Part shown: positions 37,248 to 46,446 of the stretch, one piece after another
How positions within the stretch are numbered: the stretch's first letter is position 1
Layout: every line of letters begins with the position of its first letter
Assembly: GCA_963743325.1 (NCBI GenBank)
Contig: CAVUOZ010000011.1
Span: 340,203-404,202, forward strand
Direction of reading: 5' to 3'
Length of the DNA: 64,000 bases
Origin: DATFVA01 sp963743325
Lineage (GTDB): Bacteria > Bacteroidota > Ignavibacteria > Ignavibacteriales > Ignavibacteriaceae
The notes under the pieces: model-generated
What the model was told of the DNA's origin: nothing
The model's input: the letters and a program-made list of their open reading frames with translations, nothing else
Databases searched by the model: none
Program-made: the position numbers and the translations under genes

Positions 37248-38303
37248 ATGAACATAAACAAAAAATCTAAAACAGACAATAATCAGCAGACAGAGCTCTA
37301 TGATTATTATATAGCCATTGACTGGTCAATAGAAGGAGCATCAATAGCCAGGATGAAATCAAACAGTATCAAACCTATTGTAATTGATGTTGCTTCTAAT
37401 ATTAAATCAATCAGAGCATATCTTAATGAGCTAAAAGGAAGCAAGATTTTAACTATAGAGGAAACCACAGGGGCTCAATGGTTATATGTTGAGTTAAAGG
37501 ACAGTGTTGATAAAATAATAATATGTAACCCATCCAGGAATCGATTATTGGAAGAGGGTCCAAAGACAGATAAAATAGATGCGGGTAAGTTATGCCAACT
37601 ATTAAGGGCCGGATTATTAAAAGCAGTTTATCATACAGATAACGAGAATAATTACAGGATCAGAAAATTGGTCAGTGCTTATGATGATCTGGCTATAGCC
37701 AGGGTACGAGTAAAGAATCAACATACAGCAATTTACCGGGCTATCGGATTAAAGAAGACAGAAAAGGATAAATATGATGAAAAAGACAAGACCATTAATT
37801 TTATAGTTGAGCATCAGATAGCAGTATTAAAAATGCTGAATGAAGAACAGGAAAAATTTAAGGATCTGTTTTCACAGACTATAAAAAGCAATCAGATAAT
37901 AAAAAACATAAAACAGATTTCAGGATATGGGGAGATATTATCAGTAAAAGCATACGGAATAATCATAGATGCAAGCAGATTTAAGAATAAATATCGGTTA
38001 TGGTGTTATTGCGGATTAGCCAAAAACAAGAGGTCAAGTGGTAAGATGGGTAAGAACAAGAAAGCTAAAAGCTATTCAAGAAAATTAAAATGCATCTTTA
38101 AGATGGCTACACAAGCTGCATTGGGCGGTAAAAATGATATCCGGGAATATTATGAATATTTGCTTTCTCTGGGATATTCAGAAAAAGATGCAAGGAACAC
38201 AATCACCAGATATCTTGCTACTTCAGTCTATGCTGTAATGAAAAATAAGTCAAAATATGAGCCCTATTACTGGAGGAAAAAATCAGAACTTAAAGTCGCA
38301 TAA
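37248..38303 (+). CDS. IS110-family transposase (DEDD plus Tnp_20 domain)
   Basis: 351 residues. The RuvC-like DEDD domain starts YYIAIDWSIEG (first Asp at residue 25), continues with TIEETTGAQWLYVEL (Glu) and GPKTDKIDAGKLCQLLRAGL (Asp pair). A coiled-coil linker follows. The C-terminal Tnp_20 domain has ISGYGEILSVKAYG, WCYCGLAKNKRSSGKMGK with the family's catalytic Ser, and RKLKCIFKMATQAAL. These enzymes are RNA-guided DNA recombinases that leave no or minimal target duplication. The gene looks intact, unlike many neighbours, so the element may be active. Confidence 0.93.
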   Translation: MNINKKSKTDNNQQTELYDYYIAIDWSIEGASIARMKSNSIKPIVIDVASNIKSIRAYLNELKGSKILTIEETTGAQWLYVELKDSVDKIIICNPSRNRLLEEGPKTDKIDAGKLCQLLRAGLLKAVYHTDNENNYRIRKLVSAYDDLAIARVRVKNQHTAIYRAIGLKKTEKDKYDEKDKTINFIVEHQIAVLKMLNEEQEKFKDLFSQTIKSNQIIKNIKQISGYGEILSVKAYGIIIDASRFKNKYRLWCYCGLAKNKRSSGKMGKNKKAKSYSRKLKCIFKMATQAALGGKNDIREYYEYLLSLGYSEKDARNTITRYLATSVYAVMKNKSKYEPYYWRKKSELKVA

Positions 38304-38597
38304 TAATAGAAAACATAATTAGACTCTTTTAGTGGAATTTGAGTATTAATTTAACTTATAAAAATAATTTTATATTCTCTGGGAATGAAGTTCATCATTC
38401 GTTGTGCTTCAAATAAAAGAAAGCCAAAATGACGGTTAACTCTTCCCAATATTCTCTTAAATTTAACGTAGCCCATTAGAGGCTCTAATAGACGAGTCGA
38501 AAAAGAGAATCATAAGTAAATCGATTAAAGTAAAAATTATTAAATCTGTTGTTAAAAAGTAATACTCAGCTCTTCAATTAGAGCCGAAAGCGAGCCC
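38304..38597 (+). ncRNA. Right non-coding end of the IS, candidate guide-RNA region
   Basis: 294 non-coding bases, long for an IS end. They contain the dyad ATTAGAGGCTCTAAT (38475-38489) and, beside the terminus, GCTCT-tcaatt-AGAGC (38569-38584). The nine bases GGCTCTAAT (38481-38489) are perfectly complementary to ATTAGAGCC (38577-38585) next to the inverted repeat, as expected if an internal loop of a guide RNA recognises the element's own end. The RNA limits cannot be fixed without relatives. Confidence 0.45.
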
Positions 38598-38696
38598 AAA
38601 AGCAGAGAAGTAAAATTGTAAACATTTTACTGATGGAATTCTATTGTCTCTTGACTTTTTTCTTAATAGACTACTAATGACCCTTGAATGACCTCC

Positions 38697-38750
38697 ACTC
38701 CATACTCTTTACCACTTACTCCATACTGCCTGCTACGTACCCCCTGCTGT
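38697..38750. repeat. Heptamer array overlapping the radical SAM C-terminus
   Basis: Seven-base units run in register: CCATACT, CTTTACC, ACTTACT, CCATACT, GCCTGCT, ACGTACC, CCCTGCT (38699-38747). They belong to the CTGCCTA family. The array covers the stop codon and the last ~10 codons of the neighbouring gene. Confidence 0.6.
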
Positions 38751-39579
38751 GCCTCAAATGTTTCCTTGAATCAAACTTACTCCTCCTAATCGTTTCATAG
38801 ATATTCTCGATTTTAAGAAACTGTCCGAAGCTTGTAAAGTTTTCACCGACGGGAATTACAAGATTACCATTTGGAAATATCATCAGGTATAGCTTATCAA
38901 GTGTTTTATGACTCAGAAAATTCACTTTGATTATTTCTTTCCCTGTAAGTTTTCTTTTAAGCTTTGCAAACTCCCGGTTGCTCACAACAAGCTCTGCCCA
39001 CTCGACTTTACCTAAAGAACGTGGGAACGTCTGAAAAATATTGTAGAACACACGCGCTTTTGTCCACCCTTTATAATTCTCAGCAAGACTTAAAATGTTC
39101 GGAATATCTTTTATGTTATGCTTTGTAACCGGAGTGGCTATTTTGACATCAATATGAGGAAATTTTTTCAATCTATTCAGGACTTTCAGAACGGCTGCTA
39201 AATGGCCTGGCTCTTTTGTCTTAGAACTTATTTCCTCTGTTGAACCATCAACCGGTAAAGAAACGAGGTCTATATAAGGTGCGTACCTCCGCAGAAAAGC
39301 TGAGGATAATTTGTCTCCCGTTGTCGAGAGTGCCACCTCAAGCCCTAATTCTTTTGCATACCTGATCAGTCTGCCCGTATCTTTTCTGCTCAATGGATCT
39401 CCGCCCGTGAAGACTATACGTTTTGCCCCGATATCTTTTATCTTTTTAATTATTTTTTTGGATGAAGCAGTGCGTACAGGATTCTCAATATCCTGGGGTC
39501 CCCAGCAATACGGACATTCCTGGCTGCACTCGCAGGTAACGTGGAAGTCGATCGTCGAGAAAGATATATTGTTAACCAT
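38716..39579 (-). CDS. Radical SAM protein of unknown function
   Basis: 287 residues. The cluster motif is CSQECPYC (Cx3CxxC, about residues 19-26) in DFHVTCECSQECPYCWGPQD, followed by IVFTGGDPLSR (the SAM-binding GGEP-like motif) and LPVDGSTEE. The C-terminal part has VFYNIFQTFPRS, LYLMIFPNGNLVIP and ENIYETIRRSKFD. There is no SPASM-type cysteine extension. The general plan (core barrel then a short C-terminal tail ending in a 'FD....RGY'-like stretch) loosely recalls viperin-like nucleotide dehydratases, but key viperin residues are not evident. The last residues (RGYVAGSME) are encoded by a heptamer repeat array. Confidence 0.8.
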   Translation of the reverse strand: MVNNISFSTIDFHVTCECSQECPYCWGPQDIENPVRTASSKKIIKKIKDIGAKRIVFTGGDPLSRKDTGRLIRYAKELGLEVALSTTGDKLSSAFLRRYAPYIDLVSLPVDGSTEEISSKTKEPGHLAAVLKVLNRLKKFPHIDVKIATPVTKHNIKDIPNILSLAENYKGWTKARVFYNIFQTFPRSLGKVEWAELVVSNREFAKLKRKLTGKEIIKVNFLSHKTLDKLYLMIFPNGNLVIPVGENFTSFGQFLKIENIYETIRRSKFDSRKHLRHSRGYVAGSME

Positions 39580-39693
39580 AACAGGAATAATTTAGGAAAA
39601 AATGGATGAAGAAGTAAGTGGGGAAAAGCTATCGGATGACCATGTGTAAATATCACGACAACTGGAAGAGAATAAGCTTCGATACTCTGTACC

Positions 39694-39842
39694 CGGTGCC
39701 TTCGATACGTCCTGCCTGGTAAAAACTGAAATTGGACTACTCAGGCACCGTTGAAGTTATCTGAATATTTCGAAAAGAAGTTGAAAAGTTCAGCGGTTAT
39801 CGAGTGTTCCGAACGTGATTGAGGAACGTATCGAGATAACCG
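39694..39842. repeat. Bipartite hairpin repeat, copy 1
   Basis: Hairpin 1: CGGTGCCT (39694-39701) / AGGCACCG (39743-39750). Hairpin 2: CGGTTATC (39794-39801) / GATAACCG (39835-39842), with an inner GTTCC/GGAAC stem. Shared text with the other copies includes TTCGATACGTCC and GTTCCGAACG. Confidence 0.8.
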
Positions 39843-40109
39843 TTACCAGCATCTTAAATAAATCCCGTCAGGCTGTCTATCACTTAAGTACCTAATCGGG
39901 GACTGTTCAGCCACTGCGGAAAGTTTTTGAATCATTCTGAAAGATAGTTCTATGGCTGAATCTTTTATTAATATTTTATCCAATCCGATCGATGTACAGC
40001 CGCAGAGCGGCGACACATAAAACCACACATAATCTACAATATTCATCTTTGTTAATCTGCGGATAATCCGTGTTTGCCTGCCTGTAGTAAGTAGGCTGTA
40101 GTTTCTTAT

Positions 40110-40252
40110 CGGTGCCTTCGATACGTCCCGCCAGATGTGAACAAGGGCAGGACACTAAGGCACCGCAGAAATTGTTGATAAATTCTGAAGGGCGTTGAAA
40201 GTTCAACGGTTATGGAGTGTTCCGAACGATTAGCCAGGAACTTCATCAACCG
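40110..40252. repeat. Bipartite hairpin repeat, copy 2
   Basis: Hairpin 1: CGGTGCCT (40110-40117) / AGGCACCG (40158-40165). Hairpin 2: CGGTTATG (40207-40214) / CATCAACCG (40244-40252). The G at the end of the left arm is matched by C in the right arm, unlike copy 1, so pairing is kept. Between copies 1 and 2 lies a word-like stretch (TTAATCTGCGGATAATCCG) without a gene. Confidence 0.8.
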
Positions 40253-40276
40253 AATGTAATCGGTGGGGCCATAATA

Positions 40277-42225
40277 TTATTTCAGAAGTACAAATTTTCT
40301 GGCTGCGATATAATTACCTGAGGTCAGTTTATAAATATACACTCCGCTGGGCAGACTGCTCCCATCGAATTTCAGGGAGTAGCTCCCTGCCGGTTTTTCC
40401 CCGTTCACCAGTGTTGCAATTTCTTTTCCCAGGATGTCGTAGACTTTGAGTGTAACTGTCTCATAATAAGGGATTCTATACTTTATAGTAGTTACAGGAT
40501 TGAAGGGGTTAGGATAATTCTGACTTAAAGTAAATCCCGGCGGAAGACTAACCTCAACACTTACTTCATCTGAATAGTGAAAACTACCATCGTAATCAAT
40601 CTGCTTAAGGCGGTATTTATATACCCCGTCCGCAACATCAGCATCTTTGAAAAAATAAGATTTTGGTTCAGTGGTTGACCCGGATCCCGCTAGAAATCCA
40701 ATTTTTTGCCATTCAGCAGGAGACGGACCTCCGATCTCTCCGTAAGGAATCCCTCGGACTGAACTCTGAATCTCAAATCCCCTGTTATTTGTCTCCGTTG
40801 CTGTTTGCCAGTTCAGAAGCACAGCCCCATCCATCACATCAGCCCGGAACGATGTTAATTCCACAGGTATATAATCGCCGAAATGGTAATTATCAATATA
40901 CATCTCACTATACTCACCGCCCCGGAACTCGGTTGCATCAAGCTTAAGAGGTATGGTTCCTCCTCTCGACCAATGCCAGGATGCTATTGTACCGGTATCA
41001 AGGGTCATCACTGCCTGGTCGTCTTCAATGTCGACAAGCACCCTGACTGTCTGCCAGGTATTTTCTGTCCATGTAAAAGTGAGTGTATCGCCTTTGAATA
41101 TTCTTCCGGCTCCTCCTTGGTCAAAATAACATTCCATACCCCATATTTTATCACCCCAGAGAAATTGAGCCATTAAAGCGAACTGACCAGTCATCCCTGA
41201 CGGTATATAATACTCAAATTCAATAATCCATATCCCGTAAGTAAGGGGCTGATGAAGCTGGACAAGATCGTTATTCTCAACGATCATAACTGAATTTGGA
41301 GGACTAAAGGACTGGTTTGCTGATATATCGGGATCCATAATCGGGTCGCACGGTGTCATATTCCAGGTTGACCAGTATAATTGATTCTGACATGCAGTCG
41401 GCTGGCCTGCTATAAAATCATCAAAAATTTCAAAGTATGGAGGAATGTACCAGTGATTGGAATAGATAAATAACATATCGGGATCACCAATAAGTACACC
41501 GCCTATTGCAACGGGACCATATCCAAGACCCTCCGGAGAGAACAATCCCCCTGCAACTCCGGTAGTACCTGTAATATCTTCCGTAACGTCTATAAACTCA
41601 CCGGTTGGCAGACCGGTTGCAGTATTCCATTCAGAAATGATCTGCGGGGAGCCCGAACCTGTCCCTGGTCAAAAATATAAAGATACGGGTTATCAAATGC
41701 AGCGCCGTACTGAGCCTGCAGACCGGTTGGAAATGAAGCAAGCACTGCACCTGTCCTGCTCACCAATGTAGGGTTATCGTACGCGTCACCGCACCAGAAT
41801 GCATCCTGTATACCATCATAGGCTATAAATAATACATTCACGGGACTCTGGATCACACCAACTACAGTCTTGGTATTAAAATCCATCTGGTAGATTTGAT
41901 TCGGGTACTGACCGCAGTACATGTATGTTCCATCAAATGCGAGGTCATGTATCCACCATACATACGGTATTGAAAATTCTTCAATAAGATTCCCGTTGAT
42001 ATCATATTTATGTATCAGGTTTGAATCCCAGCGGGTTGTGTAGAAATATGTTCCATCGAATTCAACACCGAAATTTCCCGATCCCCCGGATGCTGCAGTT
42101 AAATCAAGACTATAAAAGAGCTCCCAGTATGTTGTGGCAGCCTCCGGTGATTGCAGCTGAGAAAAACAAGGTGGTATAATTAGCCAGGCGAAAAGCAAAG
42201 ACTGAAGGAAAGTTTTCATACTCAC
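40277..42225 (-). CDS. Secreted T9SS-sorted protein (frameshift near 41660)
   Basis: About 648 residues once reconstructed. A signal peptide (FLQSLLFAWLIIPPCFS) leads to a beta-propeller-like region (GVEFDGTYFYTTRWDSNLIHKYD, LAFDGTYMYCGQ). One base is missing near 41660 (CAGGGACAGGTTCGG); the other frame then gives GSGSPQIISEWNTATGLPTG and runs into a lectin-like beta-sandwich (EFEYYIPSGMTGQF, VRVLVDIEDDQAVMTLD), the 'VELTSFRADVMDGAVLLNWQ' spacer domain and the T9SS sorting domain (NYPNPFNPVTTIKY ... RKFVLLK). Exported to the cell surface; the ligand is unknown. It is bracketed by bipartite hairpin repeats. Confidence 0.85.
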
Positions 42226-42484
42226 ATCCCCGTGAAATACTAAATAATATTAAAACACACTGCTTCGGGAGAGTAATCCTGGCGTTATTTCCCGTATGTA
42301 TCAGAAATTAAACTCTTTACCCATTGCTCCCACAAAGTAGAGAGAAAAATTACTAATTTAATTTGCAAATAATAATTGATAGAAGCAACTATCGGAGGGA
42401 ATGGGGGCGTTACTGAAAGCTAGTTTCTGGTAGCCGCATTGCGAGTAACCACGGAAGGAAAATATGAGATAATTATTCGAATGT

Positions 42485-42633
42485 CGTTGCCTTCGATACG
42501 TCCAGCCTGATAAAAACTGAAAATGGACTACTCAGGCACCGCTAGTGTTTTCTGATTATTCCGAAAGATAGTTGAAAAGTTCAGCGGTTGTCGAGTGGTC
42601 CGAACGATAGTGAGGAATGCATCGAGACAACCG
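42485..42633. repeat. Bipartite hairpin repeat, copy 3
   Basis: Hairpin 1: CGTTGCCT (42485-42492) / AGGCACCG (42534-42541), one mismatch. Hairpin 2: CGGTTGTC (42585-42592) / GACAACCG (42626-42633): compared with copy 1 the A-T pair has become G-C on both arms. The rest of 42226-42707 contains no gene. Confidence 0.8.
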
Positions 42634-42707
42634 ATACCGAGACAACCGACAAATCGGGATTACTCAGCCTAAATATCGGGACAACCGAATACGCTGTCTT
42701 CCTAAAA

Positions 42708-44891
42708 TCACAGCATCATAGGTATCACGCACAGGATAGACAGTACCATTAAAAGTATCAGCGAAAAGAAGAATCCATAAATCGGAACAAGCACCAAACT
42801 TGCAGCTAATGAGCCGATGCATCCGCCTATTAAGTCAGCAGTATACAACCGTGTTACAACCATTTTCTGATCCGCTGTCTTGCTCAGACTTACAAAAGCG
42901 AAAATGCCTGAAACGAATGTTCCGTCAAGCAATAATGCAATAGAAATAATAAGCAGACTGTTCATTAAATCAGCTTTGACTAAAAAATATACCATAAGAA
43001 TCAAAATAGTCAGGCCGACAAAGAGCGAACTGCCCGGCCAATTTTGAAAATTGCCTGTATTTTTCATCATCGTAAATAATTTGCTGACAAGGAAAGAGCC
43101 AAGGGAGAGACCTGCCATAAATGCCATAATCAATAAACCGATATCCCGGAATAAAATTCCGTTATTATTCTGATAAAGAAGCATAAGAATAATTTCGAGT
43201 ATCATCCCTATGAAACCGGCTGCCAAAACTAGTGTAAATCTTTTTAATGAAACAGATCTTTTTATAAGTAAAAATATTCCGCTCAATAAAACGATAATGA
43301 TAATTAACATTATTAATCCCCCTGTTGTACCAGATGCCGGCAGAAGATTTTCAGGGAATGCAAAACCGGGGAAGAATTTAGATATCCATAACGATATTGT
43401 ATAGCTGTAACAGACAGGGTGAAAATCCGAATTGACATTTTGAGATTTGCCGGAAATCAGGTCACGAACTTCCTTAAAACGATCGTTAGTATATATATAA
43501 TTAACGTACTGCGGGGAGATAAGCCTGGTATCGGGATGCCTCTCATTGAAACGACTGATAAGTAGTTTTGTATCGGTACTTAGTCCCGATTTAGCAGCAA
43601 TAAAAATATTAACGACACCCGGTAGTACGATTACTTTTCCAAATGATGACTTTACCGCGTTATAGATTCCGGCGTTCCTTTTTGTCAACTGTCCGGTCCA
43701 GATATTTTCCGAGGATTGAATTTTAAATGCAAGTATACCATTTTCAGACAGCACATCAGCACATTGCTCAAAAAATTCTTTTGTATAGAATCTGTTGGTT
43801 TGTGCTGACATAGGTTCCGGCATTCCGACAAGTATGATATCATATGAATGCGGCTGCTGAAGAAACTTCCTTGGGTCATCATATATTATATTTAATTTTT
43901 TATTCTGTAAGGAATTCTTTAATCCTGCAGGCAAATGTTTTTGAAGAACATCGATCAGGTTTCGGTTTATTTCAATGTAATGAATTCTTTTTACCGGAAG
44001 CTTCAATAGCTCGTAAATTATACCTGCATAACCGCCGCCCAGAACGAGAACTTTGTTTAAATTTGTTGTCTGCAGAGTCGACATCTGGACAAATTCCTCT
44101 GCTGAAATACTCTCCGTTTCATAGGAAAGGACATCATCTTCAAATAAACAGATCTGTTTTTCAGGTGAAGTAATCGTTACACGGTTGTATGGCGTATCTG
44201 CAGATTCAATTAAAAAGGGATGGTTCCAGGAAGTCATCTTTAAATCAAACTGATGTGAATTCACCAGTAAAATCAGAAATGCTGCGGCTATACCAGCCGA
44301 TATAAACTTCATTATTTTATTCGATGAATAAAACGAGTAATAAATCACTATGATTACAAAACTCAGGCTGCATATAACCGCCGATGAAAAATTATTTATG
44401 CCAAAATTCAGAAAGACTGTTGAACCCAGAGCACCAAGAACACCGCCTGCGCTTTCAATTGCATATGCTTTTGCTAATGTGCCGCCGGATCCCACAAATC
44501 TTTTTGCAGCCCACTGGAATAGTAAACCGGCCAGCAGTCCTGCCGGGAATAATGCAATCAAAAGCCCGGTAATTTGAATTGAAAATGGAAGGTACCCGCC
44601 CTGTACAGCACCAAATAAATTTCTGATCCCGCGGATAAATACTATATCAGCGATTAAAAGAATTGCGGATAAAAGAAAGAATATATGAATGGTCATTTCT
44701 CCGGGAATGTAAGACCGGCGGCCGGCAGCAGCACCAATCCCTGTACCCAGCAGCCAGAATGCAAATGATAAAATGTAAATGAGCTCGATTCCGTAGAAGG
44801 CAACATTCAGTTCTCTGAGGAGAACAACCTGTCCAAGAATTGAAAAAAAACCTACAGCAGTAAGATAAACAACAGTGCTGCGGATCTTCAT
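42708..44891 (-). CDS. Polytopic membrane protein with degenerate spermidine-synthase-like domain
   Basis: About 727 residues from the ATG at 44891, 4 bases past the upstream stop; a start at 44951 would add 20 residues overlapping that gene. Six to seven N-terminal helices, then a Rossmann methyltransferase-like domain (about 240-460: KVLVLGGGYAGIIYELL, IHYIEINRNLIDVL, YDIILVGMPEP), then about six C-terminal helices. The acidic residues of true spermidine synthases (GGGDG, VELD, V-D-S/T-D-P) are replaced by GGGYA, IEIN and VGMPEP, so aminopropyl transfer is unlikely. It is the third gene of the AmmeMemoRadiSam-like operon and would be its membrane component. SAM binding itself is possible but not proven. 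Confidence 0.82.
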   Translation of the reverse strand: MKIRSTVVYLTAVGFFSILGQVVLLRELNVAFYGIELIYILSFAFWLLGTGIGAAAGRRSYIPGEMTIHIFFLLSAILLIADIVFIRGIRNLFGAVQGGYLPFSIQITGLLIALFPAGLLAGLLFQWAAKRFVGSGGTLAKAYAIESAGGVLGALGSTVFLNFGINNFSSAVICSLSFVIIVIYYSFYSSNKIMKFISAGIAAAFLILLVNSHQFDLKMTSWNHPFLIESADTPYNRVTITSPEKQICLFEDDVLSYETESISAEEFVQMSTLQTTNLNKVLVLGGGYAGIIYELLKLPVKRIHYIEINRNLIDVLQKHLPAGLKNSLQNKKLNIIYDDPRKFLQQPHSYDIILVGMPEPMSAQTNRFYTKEFFEQCADVLSENGILAFKIQSSENIWTGQLTKRNAGIYNAVKSSFGKVIVLPGVVNIFIAAKSGLSTDTKLLISRFNERHPDTRLISPQYVNYIYTNDRFKEVRDLISGKSQNVNSDFHPVCYSYTISLWISKFFPGFAFPENLLPASGTTGGLIMLIIIIVLLSGIFLLIKRSVSLKRFTLVLAAGFIGMILEIILMLLYQNNNGILFRDIGLLIMAFMAGLSLGSFLVSKLFTMMKNTGNFQNWPGSSLFVGLTILILMVYFLVKADLMNSLLIISIALLLDGTFVSGIFAFVSLSKTADQKMVVTRLYTADLIGGCIGSLAASLVLVPIYGFFFSLILLMVLSILCVIPMML

Positions 44892-44895
44892 TTTA

Positions 44896-46425
44896 TTAAT
44901 GAAAATCCGATTCACTGAAAACATCAGCCCGGAAGCTGAATAATTCTGCATCCTTCCAGTCGCCTGCCGATAAACCGGCTTTATAACAAAGCTGATCTAA
45001 AAATTCTTCTTTGCCCCATCCCGTCTCAGTTGCAACCTGCGGAAGAAACACAGCCTGCTTGCCCTCTTTTTTCACAATCACACCATCCTGTCCCATAACA
45101 ATTTCATCCGCACTGTTAATACGGATAAAAGGTGTCAGTACAGAAATTTCGATTTCAACCTCAGGCAATTCTTCCGGCGTAAGGGGACTAAAACGCGGGT
45201 CCTCGAACGCAGCCTGAAGCGCCATTGCTCCGACTGTTGTACAAAGTGGAGTATCTTCAATCATATGCCCGATACATCCCCGAAGTTCCCCGTGCTTCTT
45301 CAGCGTAACAAATGCACCTCTCTTTATTTTCAACAAAGAATTTATATTCCTCGGCAAAGGAACCGACTGAACTGTAAAGTACTGTTCCAGAGTCCCACGT
45401 GCATAATTCAAAAGTGTTTTCTTATCTGAAGAAGTAAGTGTATATGAATTATCCGTCACCAGGGTATCGGGATCAGTTACCGGAGAAGATTCTCCTTTCG
45501 CGATAACCACAGCCCCGTATCCAACTACGCGGTCAGGAGTTCCTACAGGATTGTATCCGGAATTACTGTAACTTAATATTGATGCATAATTGGCACCCAG
45601 TTCTTTTGCCGTTATTACAGCCGCAATAATTGGTGCCTCCCCGCATCCGCAGGTTACAAGCTGGGGAATATTTCCGTCCAATTGATTCTCCATCACTGAA
45701 ACAATTTCACCGGGATTTAACCCGGCTATTGTCTTTAGAGTATTATTATCAACTTTTACTGCATCATCAAAACCCGGATAATGTGAAAGGTCCGAACTGG
45801 CAATAACCAGCACTTTTTTATCTTTTAAAACAGCCGATAACGCTTTACCAAACCTTGTGCACATTTCAATATCAGGTTTCCCCACAATAACCGGAAGGAT
45901 CTTTGTCTGCGGAAACAGATATTTAAGGAAGGGAATCTGCACTTCAATAGAGTGTTCTTTTTTATGTACTGACAGATCAGCAGTAATATCGCTGTCCTTT
46001 TTAAGTAACTCTCCGGCTGTTTTATCATCAATTTCCATGTTGCCGATAGGAGTTGCAAATGCGCCTTCCGGATAGACGGAGATACCTTCAAATCCGGCAG
46101 TTGTATGATTTGTGCCCAGTATAACAATTAAATCGTATTTATTTCCTTTTACCTGGTTATAGGCGTCCGCATCAATTTGTCCCGAATAAATGTATCCGGC
46201 ATGAGGCACGATAAGGGCGATTACATTTTCAACTCGGCGAGGTTTAGCATTTTTTAAAAAGACTTTTATTTGATTTGCCAGTTTTGCAGAATCGACAGGA
46301 TAAAATTGTCCCGCAACCGCAGGCTGACGGATTAAATCATCACCGGTTTTTTTTGGAGTAATTGTCTGTGATTCGCATGAACTTAATGTCAGCAGGAATA
46401 ATAGCAGGAAGAAAATTCTTTTCAT
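44896..46425 (-). CDS. Memo-AMMECR1 fusion lipoprotein (AmmeMemoRadiSam B+A)
   Basis: 509 residues. A lipoprotein signal peptide ends in LSSC with Cys17. The Memo domain (about 38-310) keeps its metal-site pattern: VPHAGYIYSG, LGTNHT, SSDLSHY and TCGCGEAP. The AMMECR1 domain follows (about 335-509) with RGAFVTLKKHGELRGCIGHM, AFEDPRFSPLTPEEL and EISVLTPF. In known AmmeMemoRadiSam systems, Memo and AMMECR1 accompany a radical SAM enzyme; their function is not known. Here the two are fused and carry an export and lipid-anchor signal. The gene starts 21 bases after the radical SAM stop. Confidence 0.92.
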   Translation of the reverse strand: MKRIFFLLLFLLTLSSCESQTITPKKTGDDLIRQPAVAGQFYPVDSAKLANQIKVFLKNAKPRRVENVIALIVPHAGYIYSGQIDADAYNQVKGNKYDLIVILGTNHTTAGFEGISVYPEGAFATPIGNMEIDDKTAGELLKKDSDITADLSVHKKEHSIEVQIPFLKYLFPQTKILPVIVGKPDIEMCTRFGKALSAVLKDKKVLVIASSDLSHYPGFDDAVKVDNNTLKTIAGLNPGEIVSVMENQLDGNIPQLVTCGCGEAPIIAAVITAKELGANYASILSYSNSGYNPVGTPDRVVGYGAVVIAKGESSPVTDPDTLVTDNSYTLTSSDKKTLLNYARGTLEQYFTVQSVPLPRNINSLLKIKRGAFVTLKKHGELRGCIGHMIEDTPLCTTVGAMALQAAFEDPRFSPLTPEELPEVEIEISVLTPFIRINSADEIVMGQDGVIVKKEGKQAVFLPQVATETGWGKEEFLDQLCYKAGLSAGDWKDAELFSFRADVFSESDFH

Positions 46426-46446
46426 AATTATATCTTTTATATTAAA

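Larger units (their letters stand above)
37150..38600 (+). mobile_element. IS110-family insertion sequence (IS1111-like, with inverted repeats)
   Basis: One transposase gene flanked by imperfect inverted repeats GGGTCTCGCTTTC (37156-37168) and GAAAGCGAGCCC (38586-38597). The left non-coding end is about 92 bases and the right about 294 bases. Subterminal inverted repeats are a feature of the IS1111 group, whose guide (seek/bridge) RNA lies 3' of the transposase gene; the IS110 group carries it 5'. The element sits inside 11-bp repeat arrays: GACTACTAATGAC occurs on both sides (37130-37142 and 38669-38681). Exact ends, and so whether that 13-mer is part of the target, cannot be fixed from one copy. 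Confidence 0.8.

Noticed and set aside
42708..44891. Active spermidine synthase
   Set aside because: Key acidic residues are replaced; only the fold is supported.
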